Below, one piece after another: positions 24,961 to 36,290 of a DNA stretch of 64,000 nucleotides. Within the stretch, counting starts at the first letter, position 1. Each line of letters starts with the position of its first letter. Position numbers and translations under genes: made by a program. The notes under the pieces are model-generated. The model ran no database searches and had not been told where the DNA came from. It saw only the letters and a list, made by a program, of their open reading frames with translations. Source of the stretch: Glossina fuscipes (lineage: Eukaryota; Arthropoda; Insecta; Diptera; Glossinidae); NCBI RefSeq assembly GCF_014805625.2, contig NW_024003855.1:876956-940955 (forward strand), in the 5' to 3' direction.

Positions 24961-25439
24961 TTGCCAGCAGGAAATGATTACTGGGGATATTAAGGTGCAC
25001 GGACACTACATTGCTAGCCCTTTAGCCAGACACTAAACAGTTAGCACTCAATTTTTGCTTATGCTGAATATGCGCTTGGAACTTTGTCATAGTTGACATA
25101 AAAGCAGTTCTTTTGACTGTGCAGTTTCTGACACGTTATGGTGTCAGCATAACCATTAACTACCTAACTAACCTCTGAGTTACTTCAAAAATGTCTTAAA
25201 GAGCCTGTAGTGATTATCAAAGATTCTCACACTAAAGTTGGCCACTATGCTATTCCACGCCTGAATGAAAGTGGCGAACCCTTACCCAATAATAATATTG
25301 CACAATAGTAATATTTTTCAAAATTCATATAAACTAAGCGCATTATAACTGCCCGATAAAGCAAAAGACTATTAAAAAAACTGCAGTCAACACATCTATT
25401 GGAATATTCGAATTTCTAGTCACGCTGTTCGAGTTGAGA

Positions 25440-25640
25440 AACGTAAGCCCAACCTACGTGGGTTTCATCTTCCCCATTGTAGGATTTGTTGTTTGCTTCC
25501 GGAATGATATTCTCTTTCATTACGGCAGTAACTGTTACATGTCGTGTTTAGAAACTTATGGCCAAGAAATTTCAATTCTTTCTCTCCAAATTCATATTTC
25601 GATACGATTCGACTGACAGATCCGATTTTTTCTTTAGTTG
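25440..25640 (-). pseudogene. Possible Gypsy RT relic, antisense
   Basis: The minus frame includes KYEFGEKELKFLGHKF, which resembles the end of Gypsy RT (KCxFGxxELxFLGH). The rest of the 146-residue open frame (25465-25905) does not show other RT blocks, and its upstream part overlaps the end of the family A copy. This rests on one motif. Confidence 0.35.
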
Positions 25641-25859
25641 TTCCAATGCTTGTTACACATGCTTGGGATGCATGTGCAAAAATCCATTGTATAGTGAGAT
25701 TACTGATATTACTTCGAATATTAAACTTCGTTAGAAAATACATTGCTAACGCCGCCCAAATTCTACGAAAAAGGCACTTTCGAACAATCGACTGGAATCT
25801 TGAATCAGAAAAGAGCTTTAAATAATGCAAACAAATTTGGATTCTCATTACAATTTTAA

Positions 25860-28070
25860 ACTTCTTGGGTCCATCCGAAAAATTTCTACATCTGTGACGG
25901 TACAAAAAATTGACGGTAACAAAAGGAATCGATTTTCATAAGGGGACAAGCATGTTCCAATCCAAATACCTAAGGACAACGAGCACGAATTTATTTTAAA
26001 CCGATTTCACTGAATCTCACTAGCTTTTGTAGGAAGGCGACCACACAATAGAGACACTCGGATATTGGTTTTACTAAGGTTATGTATAACCTCTTTGTAT
26101 CGTAAGTGTTGTCAAGCTCTTCAACAAGAGCTCAATATGCAAATTGAAACCTAGTCTTTGGTCGAACCAAACGCTTAAACAATGAGCGAATCCACGTTTT
26201 CCAATTTTTGTGAATTGATAAAATGATCAGTAACGAATGAAGTCCTCCTTGCGAATGAAAGCTTTAAAATTATAAAATTTAATGAGATCTATGTAAACGT
26301 TATCTAAGCTAGTTGAACATGAAACGAGCGTGATTCCCATGAAAAGGAAAAAGTAATTTACTTTCGTTAGCGTCCATTAGATAGAATGATTTAATTATCA
26401 AAGGGAGATTATTAATGCACAGAATGAATAAAATGGTTGCCTTGACAAACACCTGACGTCACGGGCCACAGCAGAACGCCTTCAAATCATGAGATATATG
26501 AACAAGTCAGATTTGATTGTATATATGAGCAAGTCATATTTGATTTGTTATGGCCATCCTGTTTGTAATAAAAAGATAAACAAATTTCTGAATGAAACTG
26601 ATCCTCAGATAAACTGAAAGGTGGGCAGCTACTTATAACTATCTCCGGCAAATTAACGAAGCAAAAATCAAACAGTCTGCCAATATAATTAGAAGTATAA
26701 TCGTAATAATCGCGATCAAATAATTTATTGCAAATATTTGTAACGCTATCCGAAGTTGAAGTGGGGACCATACAATTTTAGTTATCGCTGTAACACCAAC
26801 AGATTTCCGGTAAATTAAAGTATTCCTATACTATGACCATATCAGCAAGTTTTGGCGTTTTTGCCACGTCATAAATAAGGCCCGCATGTTTCTTAAAAGT
26901 AGAAATATACGCGTTTGGAGGAATTTAGGAGCAAGTTAGGTACAACAGCTTACTATCAATTTTTACACAGGAGGGTAATAAATTAGACGTCGAGAAAAAT
27001 AGAAACTTCCAATAAGTAGAAGACACAACTGGCATGGCAATTAAGATCTCGCCACTAGTCCGATCTAATCGATCTTTTCTGAAAACATCGAAAAATCTTC
27101 GACGAATGCAGAAAAGACTTTGTTAAAGTTACCAGACCAGTATTTTGCAGGTAGGCGACTTACTGAGTCACAATGAGTTATTTAACACAGTTTTCAAGTT
27201 TTCGGTCGATGTTGAAATATTGAAAGTCGAGACAACTTTAGGTTGACATGGTTATTAAATGTTAATACAATTTAAATTGACAGATAGGACTTTTACAGCA
27301 GGGTAAATTTTCCAGTCCTGACACGAATATTGCGTCCCGATTGGTATTGCTGGCACGGAGACATCATTCGTATTCTGAACATTAGGAATCACGGGTAGAG
27401 AACGTCGAATTGGGAAAATAAGAGACTATACTTTCTTGGGCAACTTGTCCTGCTTCGTGCAGAGAGGATGCGCTAGAATAGCTAAAGGCGAGGAGAATAT
27501 ATTACTTTTATTTATATTTTTTAGATTTAGACTAACATGATGACTAAGACGAGATCCCTGTGCCGTACTAGCGTAATTAACATAAGCAGGGCTGCTGGGC
27601 TTTTTACTGTTATCAGCTAAATTTACGATGGAAGAGGTGTTAATATTTTCAGAAGGCAGGGATAAAGCGCCCAATGCCTTTGGCCAAGCGGCTTTCATTG
27701 ACATGAAGGAAGGGTTGTGGGCAATTTGGACAGATGTGAGGGCTTTACACGGAGCCGGAGATGAACTACCACTTGCTACACTACAAGCTACTCTTTTACA
27801 AGTATGAGGACATGCTCTAGACAGCGATACTCATCGAACATTGTTTTAATTTTTTTTAATTTTTTCTAACAATGCCATGAGTTCCTTACCGATTTACAAA
27901 AACATTTTTTGTGTCCATAAAAAGCAGATAATGATAAATAATTGATTTCCGAAAACCAAATCTATATCGGAAGAAAACTAACATAATTCCTGCGCTAGAT
28001 CCAAGACTGCGTCTACAGCTCAGCTACAAGGCAGTATGTTTGACGTGGCAGTATCGCTTACAAAGCTACC
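25860..28070 (-). mobile_element. Non-LTR family A, copy 2, internally deleted
   Basis: Read on the minus strand it begins near 28070 with sequence similar to the PHD region of ORF1. It continues through the ORF1 linker (GCTTGTAGTGTAGCAAGTGG, compare TCGTAGCGTAGCGTGTGGGA at 11.6 kb), an RRM-like piece (AVKVLSVNLNCINI), the endonuclease C-terminus (PTSTSDSVTNICNKLF, NLPEIVISSCPPFSL) and the RT tail (CAATTTGCATATTGAGCTCT, compare CAACTTGCATATTGAGCTCT at 14.5 kb; then GGTATTTGGATTGGAACATG). The RT core is missing. Many stops. Confidence 0.75.
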
Positions 28071-28076
28071 AAGTAA

Positions 28077-28125
28077 CAAGTAAGAAAGTTGAATTCAGCT
28101 GAGGCCGAATCTCGCGTACCCACCG
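28077..28125 (-). repeat. Terminal segment of the dispersed composite repeat
   Basis: CAAGTAAGAAAGTTGAATTC, then GGCCGAATCTCGCGTACCC, is the reverse complement form of the end seen at 40925-40970 (GGGTATAAAAGATTCGG, CCGAATTTAGTTTTCTTACTTG), including the near-palindromic ATTCxG/CCGAAT hairpin. It abuts the 5' side of family A copy 2. Confidence 0.55.
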
Positions 28126-28835
28126 CCATTAAAATCTTGAACGCCCACGCTTTTATTTATGGTCATAAAAAAGTGAAAGGGACTTAGTTTAGAATTGGTA
28201 TACTTAGTTTGGCCTATTCTACTCCCTAAGTTCCTATAGTCGAAACCCATATGGACCGCGTTAGCATGACGCACCTTGTTCTCTAAGTCATTTCTTTTAT
28301 TTAATATCTATATCAACGCTATTTTGACGAAAAAATAATCCACTACGTCACCACACTCAGCATAATTAATTTAGAATTAGCACACTTGCGATCAGATTCA
28401 CGACCAGTTTTGGCATGACATGGTGTATATAAACATTCATGTTAAAGGAAGGCAGAATAGAATTTTTTGAATAGAAAAAAGAGCGAGAAAAGTTTATCAA
28501 AGTGTTGAGAATGGCTGAAATAGCACCCTAAATTTTCACTATTAAAACATTGTAACAGAGAGAGAGCAGTGATAGAAATAGTAAGCAGTAAACACAAAGT
28601 AAACCAAGAAGGAAAATATTTGCAAAACAACAACAATTCAAGAAAAACAGAAAACTAAAAATAAGAAAATAATGAAGGAGCACCGTAAAGAAAAAAGAAT
28701 ATTCCAATCTTCAATTTTAACCAAAATTTGTTTTGTACATTTAGAGGTCAATGGAAAAGACCATTATGAAAGCTAAATTGAAAACAAGCCTTTAAAATTA
28801 ATGCAGGTGCAAAATCAAACCCTGCGTGAGAAGTC

Positions 28836-30060
28836 GTTCAGACAGATATTTGTGGCCCAATGGAGAAAAAGTCGTGTGTAGTCGTGTCGTAATATTTCAT
28901 AAGATTCGTAGACGATTTTTGAAGGTACTACTGTTGAAGCATAAATCAGAAGCATTCGATCTATTCACGCAATACAGAGAAATGCCTGAATGACAGACAT
29001 ACTGGAAAACGTATAAACACTTTGCATAGTGATATTAGCAAAGAATATGCCAACAAACACAACGATGAAATGAAGAGAAATGGCGTAAACCATGTTTTAA
29101 CCGTTATCTATACACCTCAGCAGAGTGGTATAGAACCACAGCTGAAATGACTTGTTGCATGTTAGAGGGGAGTAAAATGTTACCAAAGTTACGAGCTGAA
29201 GCTGTATATACAACAATTTACAAACGTGGTCGGTGCCCTCATGAAGTATGGACCGGAAAGTGCTCAAATGTAAAGTATTTCCGAACTTATGGTAGCTATT
29301 ATGATAAATAAAGAGAAAATTCTACCGAAAGCCTAACCGTATATATAGATTCGGCGCCTACTCAACAATACAAAGTGAATTGTAGTTACGCGGAACGTTA
29401 AATTTTTTGGAAAACGATTCAACTAAGTGAGGAAAACAATATCAAGAACGAACACATTCATAACATTTTTACTTTTGAATACAACAATGGAAATAATGAA
29501 GATGCAAATACTAATAATGGACAAGCAGCAGTTGTTGCGGCTCTAACATAAATACAGAAATATGTGATAGTGAAGATGATGATTAGGAAAGTGCGGAAGT
29601 CAAAGAAGTATCTCGAAATATAGGTCAAGCAAGGCGAAGAATTTCACGTACTGGAAAACCAGGTCGTTTTAGAAAAGTGTGTACCACCGTCAACGCTGTA
29701 GAAACTGATCGCATGAATTATACGCCACGCACTGTGGGAAACATGAGCCATCAACTAAATGGCTGGAAGCTATGAAAGAATACGAATGACTTGAAAATAC
29801 GGTAAGTGGACTTTAGTTAAACTTCCGAGAAGAAAAAATGTAGTTAAGTCTACATGGAGGATAAGAAGGGTAAAATAGACACATATGAAACTCAGCTCGT
29901 AGTTAAAGGTTGTACTCGAAAGTACGGTTTTGATGACATAGAAGCAGTGAGTAACACGGAGGTGAAGTACATTGCAGCGAAACCATTTTATCTGATAATT
30001 ATAATCCAACTCCACATTATGGAGTTCATAAGCGCATTGATATAAGACACAATTTTGTTA
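28836..30060 (+). pseudogene. Ty1/Copia pol relic
   Basis: Integrase core pieces are VQTDICGPMEKKS, RFVDDF, KSEAFDLFTQYRE, VIYTPQQSGIE, LRAEAVYTTIY, RGRCPHEVWTGK and FRTYGSYYDK. RT pieces are TKWLEAMKEYE, LVKLPRRKNVVKSTW and ETQLVVKGCTRKYGFDD. The RNase H end is NTEVKYIAAKP and HKRIDIRHNFVTE. The order is that of Copia pol, but most of RT and RNase H is deleted between about 29945 and 29950. Stops and shifts are frequent. At about 30309 TGTTAGTATAAT after a purine run (AAAGGGCGG) may be the start of the 3' LTR; its end is not clear. Confidence 0.85.
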
Positions 30061-30395
30061 CAGAAACATTAAATAAATATGTTACAGAATTGAAGTAAAT
30101 TGGCAAAATTAGTAACGCGATAAGAGATATTTTATTAATCTATCCAAAAATAAACATATGAAATTTGTAAAATGAGTGGGTTTAAATAATAATGTTATAG
30201 AACAGAAGTAACGTAATAGAATATATCCTAATCTATCCAAAGATATCCTATTAATCTATCATAAGTACATTTATTTTATAAAATATTGAGAAGCGTTAAA
30301 GGGCGGTTTGTTAGTATAATATGAATGACAACACCTATATAAAACTTCTATATAAACGCTGTAATCTTATTATAATATAAGTATGCTATGTAAAC

Positions 30396-31689
30396 TTACA
30401 TATACAATCTTTTTCTATGGTTTGGCAACTCTATCATGCGCGTATAGGAAGATTTTGGTTCAGCTGCATAAATTTTTTTAAGAAAGTGTATTCCTCCAGT
30501 TGTGCACTGTCGTCTTATAAAATTAATTTCTGAGAAATTTAACTTATCGCGGTGTAAAAGTTTTAGCCTTTTTCTTTTTCCAGTTTGATAATTGCGTAAA
30601 AAATTTTTCTTTTTTTTTGCTTGCTTGTGCCGTGCTGATCTGCAGAACCATAATTGGCAGTATGTTCTCTGTGTGTACAAAAAGGTGTTTAAAAAAGCAC
30701 AATTACCTATGCCCAATGGGGCAGACGTTATGATACGGATTGCGCCGAGATTTCGCAAGAGGAGTATGCAACGTTAATTGGTAATTCAACGCTCTCCTTT
30801 AGCAGCTAGAATTGTTCAAACGCCTTGCTGGAGGCATTCCTACCTCAACAACTTCAAGATAACTCAATAAAATTATTTAGTCAATTTTTGTATGTCGTTC
30901 TTTCAAATTCGCTCCAAAGAATCCAATCAAAATTTGAAAAAATTGTGCCTGCGCACTCAAGATAGGAATAAGATGTGAAGTCATGCACAAACTTACGAAC
31001 ATGCTGCATTGAGATGGGGATGGAAGTGCTCGTTTATATACTGGTATTTTTGAGTTGAGGCATACAAGGCCACAAATCTTATTATCGATAAAGAGTTCAC
31101 CATATGATGATGCTCTTTGCTTTATGCCTCCATGGTGTCGAAATATTTATGAAAAAATTAACTGATTTGTGACAAGAACAACACACCACTAGTATATAAA
31201 AACACATATATATGTATATATAAACATATAGATATGTTCAGAGCACGGACTTTTTTGATACGTGCCGATTTTCTCCGATAAGTTTCCGTTTTCCTTTTTT
31301 TAAATACGCTGATCACAGATATGGCACTTGGATTTAACAGTAATCAAGCTCTTCAATGGTTTAATGTGTTTTTTTACTTTTTTTCTCTGAATATTGGTAA
31401 TTTTTTTATTTTACTTCAAAATTTTTCAATTTATTTTCCATTTTCAAAGAAGTTGTTCTTTTCGATTTTTTTTTTTGTTTATTTTGTCAGATAGTTACGA
31501 ATTGAATGCTTATGTTTTTTCATTATTCTTTTTTTTTGACAAAATTTTTTGATTAACCGTAATTAAACTTTATTAAAAAAAGGTCGCCTACTTGATATAT
31601 TACATCAACCAATGACGGTGCTGTGGTCATAAACTTACTTAAGTTAATTTGTTACACTGCGCTTTTGTAATATCCCTCTTGCTCTGTTA
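30396..31689. other. Intron sequence with one shared repeat, no gene recognised
   Basis: 30440-30600 resembles 22410-22580. The rest is AT-rich and includes long T runs at 31350-31560. No host exon was recognised. Confidence 0.4.
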
Positions 31690-33810
31690 TATCTCATCTT
31701 TCAGAGATGCTAGGCCTGAATCTTGGAACAATTGCAAGCAACGAACTCTCTCGAAGCTAGTTCAAGTGTGATGATCTTAATATTTATGTTGAACATCTGA
31801 ACTGTCAGAGCATTAATTCTTCTAACTTGTGCGAAACTGGATAAGATTAGTAATCTTCTCGAGAGTAATATATTTGATATTTTTCTGACGCCACTTTAAG
31901 TCTCCTAGGCTACAATGTAGCTAAAAGTGACCGACCTGCGTCTAAAGGTCAGGGAGTTACTCTATACATCTCGTCTAAACTGCACTTTACGGAAGTTTTT
32001 CGAGTCATGGCGGAGAGGATTTAAGAACCCTTTTGTGTTGATCTGAGTCTTTAGAATAATAAATCGTTGGTTGGGATTGTCTACTTGTTCAAAGGAGGTA
32101 TATCCGTCTTCGAAAGAAGGCATAGTGATTTGTTTGCTATGTACCCCTTTATTGTATTATTATTATTATTATTATTATAATTTTAGACTAATAAAATAAA
32201 CTCTTAGACTAAAAAAAAGACGTTGAGCACTAGTAACGCAGGCTATCGGCTCACCCCTTTATTGTAATAACGTAAGGTATTAGGGGAGGCAGTGATGAAA
32301 CCCTAATAATATGTGGGTAAACGCTTTTAATGGGTTTTTCGTGGAAAATCAACTAAATTTCCGCGACTTGGCACCATTTTTCAATGATTATAAGGATAGA
32401 GATTTATTTTCTTCATCCCAGAACGTGGACGACAGCATTCTTTACAGTGCGTTTCGAAAAATTCCATCTACCTCGGTTGGGTTTGACTTAGTATCTGTTC
32501 AACTTGATAACTTAATCTTACCCTATATATCTAATCATCTATTACGCGCCATGAACAGAGTAGTTGTGATCTCCAAATTTCACAAGGAGTGGAAAATAGC
32601 TCGAATAAGACCCACCCCTAAAAAGAGGTCTACTTTTGAATTTAACAACCTTCAACCGATTAGCATCCTACATGGCCTCTCCCAACTTACGGAGCTTACC
32701 ATGAAATAATAGTAATGTCATGCATGATGCTGTGTTAGGCTTTCGGTCGGGACGTTGCATCTCGAAACTTCTAATTTCTCTCACCGAGTTCATTAAAGGC
32801 AATATCAATTCTGGTATAAGCTGTGGTCTTATTGCTCTTCATCTAATAAATCCATTTCACAGAATCGCGAAGATCTTGTAACCTTTGGCGGTGGTATAAT
32901 TTTAGGTCGTAAACAGTTTGTTTCATTGAATTACTCTAACTCTTCTCTCGCCGAGATTGTGTCTGGTGTATCGCAAAGTCCTATTTTGGAGTCCCTATTG
33001 TTTAATCTTTTCCTAATTGATCTTGATTGATGACGACTGCGGTTTTTTGGGTATACGGATGACACCTTTCTGCTCTATAGTGATAAGGCAAATAATTTGC
33101 ATTCGTTTGAGGACAATATTAACAAATCTTTAGCAAACGATAACTTCCGAATTATTGATAACGTGCTTTGTATTAACTCCAGCAAGAGTAAGGCCTTGTT
33201 CTTCAATTCTCTCGGTGCTGGCTCATCTAATCGCAATATAAAAATGGGGTGTGCCATTCATCTTGTAGATTCAATGCATTGTCTTCGAGTCTTTGTTGAA
33301 CTCAGAGACCACATCTCCTCCTTCTTTCATGCTTCCGTGAAATCCTCTTTTCCTGCTTATCCTAAATTCATGCTGCTTATCTACTTCTGCAAAATCATGC
33401 AATCTTGATTCCTAAGCTTTTGGGGACCGCCTGCAGTGCTCTGGATTGGATAGAAATCCTTTCATAGCAGGATCATGTTTCTCTAACTCATCTGTCGAAA
33501 GTTCGTTTATTGTTCGTGTTGTTAGATATTGGGGTGCGTTACCTCTGGGTCTGAAATTCTCCGATGGCCCCTTGAATACATTTGAAAAAAAACTGAGTCG
33601 TCTAAGCTCGTAACTCGTATTTTGTCGTTGGTAAAAATTGATGATTGTGGAGTTCTTAGAGCAAGACAATTACGTTATTAGCCATCTAGCTGATTTGTAC
33701 AGTCACTTATATTGTAGTTTCTTTTTGAATATAAGTTGTACCTATGTAACTAGCTCATAGGCCTTTAAGGCTTTACAGTCTGCTTAACAAAATAAAATAA
33801 AAACAGAAAA
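31690..33810 (+). mobile_element. Non-LTR family B, best copy (Jockey-like)
   Basis: It shows an endonuclease start (YVEHLNCQSINSSN, LGYNVAKSDRP, GVTLYISSKL), the RT N-terminus in a 132-residue frame (32311-32709: NGFFVENQLNFRDLAPF, STSVGFDLVSVQLDNLILP, KEWKIARIRPTPKKRS, LQPISILHGLSQLTE), LGFRSGRCISKLLISLTEF, and the C-terminus VVRYWGALPLGLKFSD. It ends in an A-rich tail (AACAAAATAAAATAAAAAC near 33790). The RT catalytic YxDD region is decayed. It lacks RNase H. A 96 bp I-clade fragment interrupts it at 32157. Confidence 0.8.
32157..32252 (-). mobile_element. I-clade 3' end insertion, 5'-truncated, with target duplication
   Basis: On the minus strand it reads GAGCCGATAGCCTGCGTTAC, TAGTGCTCAACGTC, TTATTAGTCTAAAATTATAA and (TAA)n. 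That is the same 3' end as 1431-1522. It is flanked on both sides by the 14 bp ACCCCTTTATTGTA (32143-32156 and 32253-32266), a perfect target site duplication. The (TAA)n run is at the expected 3' end. It is nested in family B. Confidence 0.92.
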
Positions 33811-34439
33811 CTACCTACGTTACGTTATTTTAAAACCATTTCCGAAAAATGGGACGGAGGGTTAAGATTAGGACTGATTTTCATAGCCACATTTGAAATC
33901 ACTTTCAAACTACATGTAAGTAGCGAAAATTCTAATACATTCGATAAGATTCTGAAAAGTACTAAAAAAAAATTAGAGATTTTTAAATTGTTCCGTCTAT
34001 AACATAAAATTTTAATCAATATAGGTGAAATAGAAAGCAAGTTCTATATATTTATTTGGTAACATACATAAATTCATTACAAGCTTCAAAGGTTTAGGGC
34101 CTGCAAACTATGTTAATTACGATGTAATTAAGTTATAGCAATTTTTATTCTGATTTCATTTACACAAGATTTCAATTTTTAAAACAAAATATTTTATGAA
34201 AGCAGCTCAGAATAATAAGATAAAATCAATGTAAAAATTTGAAATCTGATAGCCGTAATCGAAACATAGACAGTCTATGACAGTGCAGGAAACTGAAGAA
34301 AGAATTCAACGATAACAGAATGAAAGAAAGTTTGGCAGCTTCGTGTGTAGTAACCGATCGTACATTTTTGTGAACTCAGAAACTTTCCTAAAAATTTGAC
34401 TGATAATACTGGTAAAAAAATAATAATCTAAGACTTATC

Positions 34440-36290
34440 ACGCATTATCATCTCGCATATCAAGAGTAGTGCCTTGGATCTAATCTTTTCAAACATGATT
34501 TGTCTTTCAACTAGTGATTTCTTGCCAATCATCTTTTGCCTGGAGATTACCCTTATCCTTTTTTTAATGCATATATACTATTATATCTAACTTGTCTAAA
34601 CCAACCAAAATTTTCTTTTGATAAGGTTGTTCATAACATTAAAAAGTCTAGGGTCTCATTGATCTAAATATCTTATTCTTTCTTACTCTTATTCGTTCTT
34701 ATTCTTTCTTACATTCATTCTTCATAATGTCTTAATGTTCCCATGGTTTCATTTGGGCGTAGGTTTGAGCCCGTCGGGGGAATCTCACACCTAGTCTAGT
34801 TTAATTCAAGGTTGAAATTGCTGAAAAAAAATTCAACAAAGAGTAGGTATGCTCTTAATTATACTACGTACTCTATTGCCAGACGCCAATTTTCTCAGCT
34901 GCGAATGTTATTTCAGGCGCTAACTTAAGATAAAAGTTGTTCTCTTAAGTAACCAAAGCGATTTTATAAATATCTCAGTTCTAGAGTAAAATTGACTCAA
35001 TCTTGCTTGTAATTTAATACCCTTTTCTTAATTCTTTCAACTTTAAATCTATTCGTCTTAATTTTTACTCCGCTTATCCGACTCAAAAAAGCAATTGTAT
35101 ATGTGTTTATGCAATGCCTAAAACCGTTAAAGCATAGCTAACCACCGAATCCAGGCTAGCTTCCGTCTTGTATTATTAAAAACCGTGCAGAAGACCTTCA
35201 CTCGTGCATTTCGTAAAAGATCAATCTACACAAACCTCGATGCGTTTATGCAAATCTATCGCACTCATCTTCAAGTGTTCCCTCAAACCTGGTAGACTTT
35301 CTGTTTGTTGAAAGCCTTTTGTTGCTTCCTCATTTTACGAAAGCATTAGTAGATATATTACTGAGATTGAATTCACTTGAACTGCGCTTAAGACTTTCTT
35401 CATCGATGCGCAGATTTATGTTGCGTACATCGGGTAAGAAAAGGCCTTGGAGAGGATGGTTATTACAGAAATTGCCATACTTAGTTATTTGGTTATTCTC
35501 CTCAGGTCAATCCTCCAAAGTAGTCGCTTTACTCTATTATCTCCATTATCCTTCTCTATTCATCCCACGCTCATCATCCTGATGCCGTTAGACAATTCTA
35601 TTTCTTTAACTCGGAACCTTATACATGTATTGTCAAATTTAATTTAACTAATTTGGTGTTTATTCAATGCCGAGATCTTCAATTAAAATAAATATTTTCA
35701 ACAGCAGGGTCATTCGCATCTGAATGCTTTCTGTATTTATAGATGTCAAAGGGTGTGTACTCGTTCCTTGGTCTTGTTAAACCTTGATCCGATTAGGAAT
35801 TGAGTAATCCATAAATAAAACATGTATGGCCATCTTCTTATCGTTGCCACATTAAATAAATTGAATCTTTGCGGAAACAATTTTTCTTCTTGCGCTTAAG
35901 AACGTGTCTTACTCCCATCATGCCAAAATAGCTTTTTAGGGGTTTTTATATATTTACCTTCACCGGAGACTTATCATACACAGTACCGTTATGATAAAGT
36001 TAATAAATGGTGACATTGGCCGATTCTATTAAATGATATATATTTTAATGTTTCTCTGCATCCATCAACGATGTTCCTTTTATAAAATCGTTCAGTCTAT
36101 TTTTCTTTATACTCGCGTGCATTGCTGACATGACGCTTACAACAAAATATAGTTTTTCAATGCGCCATTTCGATCCATCAATACACTAAATAATATTGCT
36201 ATAATCAGTTGCCGAGCTTCAATGGATTGGTTTAGTGGTGCACTCTCAACACGTTATACGTTGGCCGTGGGTTTTTTGTGGGTGATTTTG
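34440..36290 (+). mobile_element. Non-LTR family A, copy 3, strongly decayed
   Basis: Fragments of ORF2 only: an endonuclease end (ALDLIFSNM), the connector SRYALNYTTYSIARRQ (compare SGSALDNAAYSVARHR at 13.3 kb), FYKYLSS, and the C-terminal DNA block AAGTTAATAAATGGTGACAT at 36000 (compare AAGTAATAAATGGTGCTATT at 14.84 kb) followed by TTTTAATGTTTCTC. The RT core is unreadable. The frame at 35319-35582 belongs to this decay, not to a gene. Confidence 0.55.
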
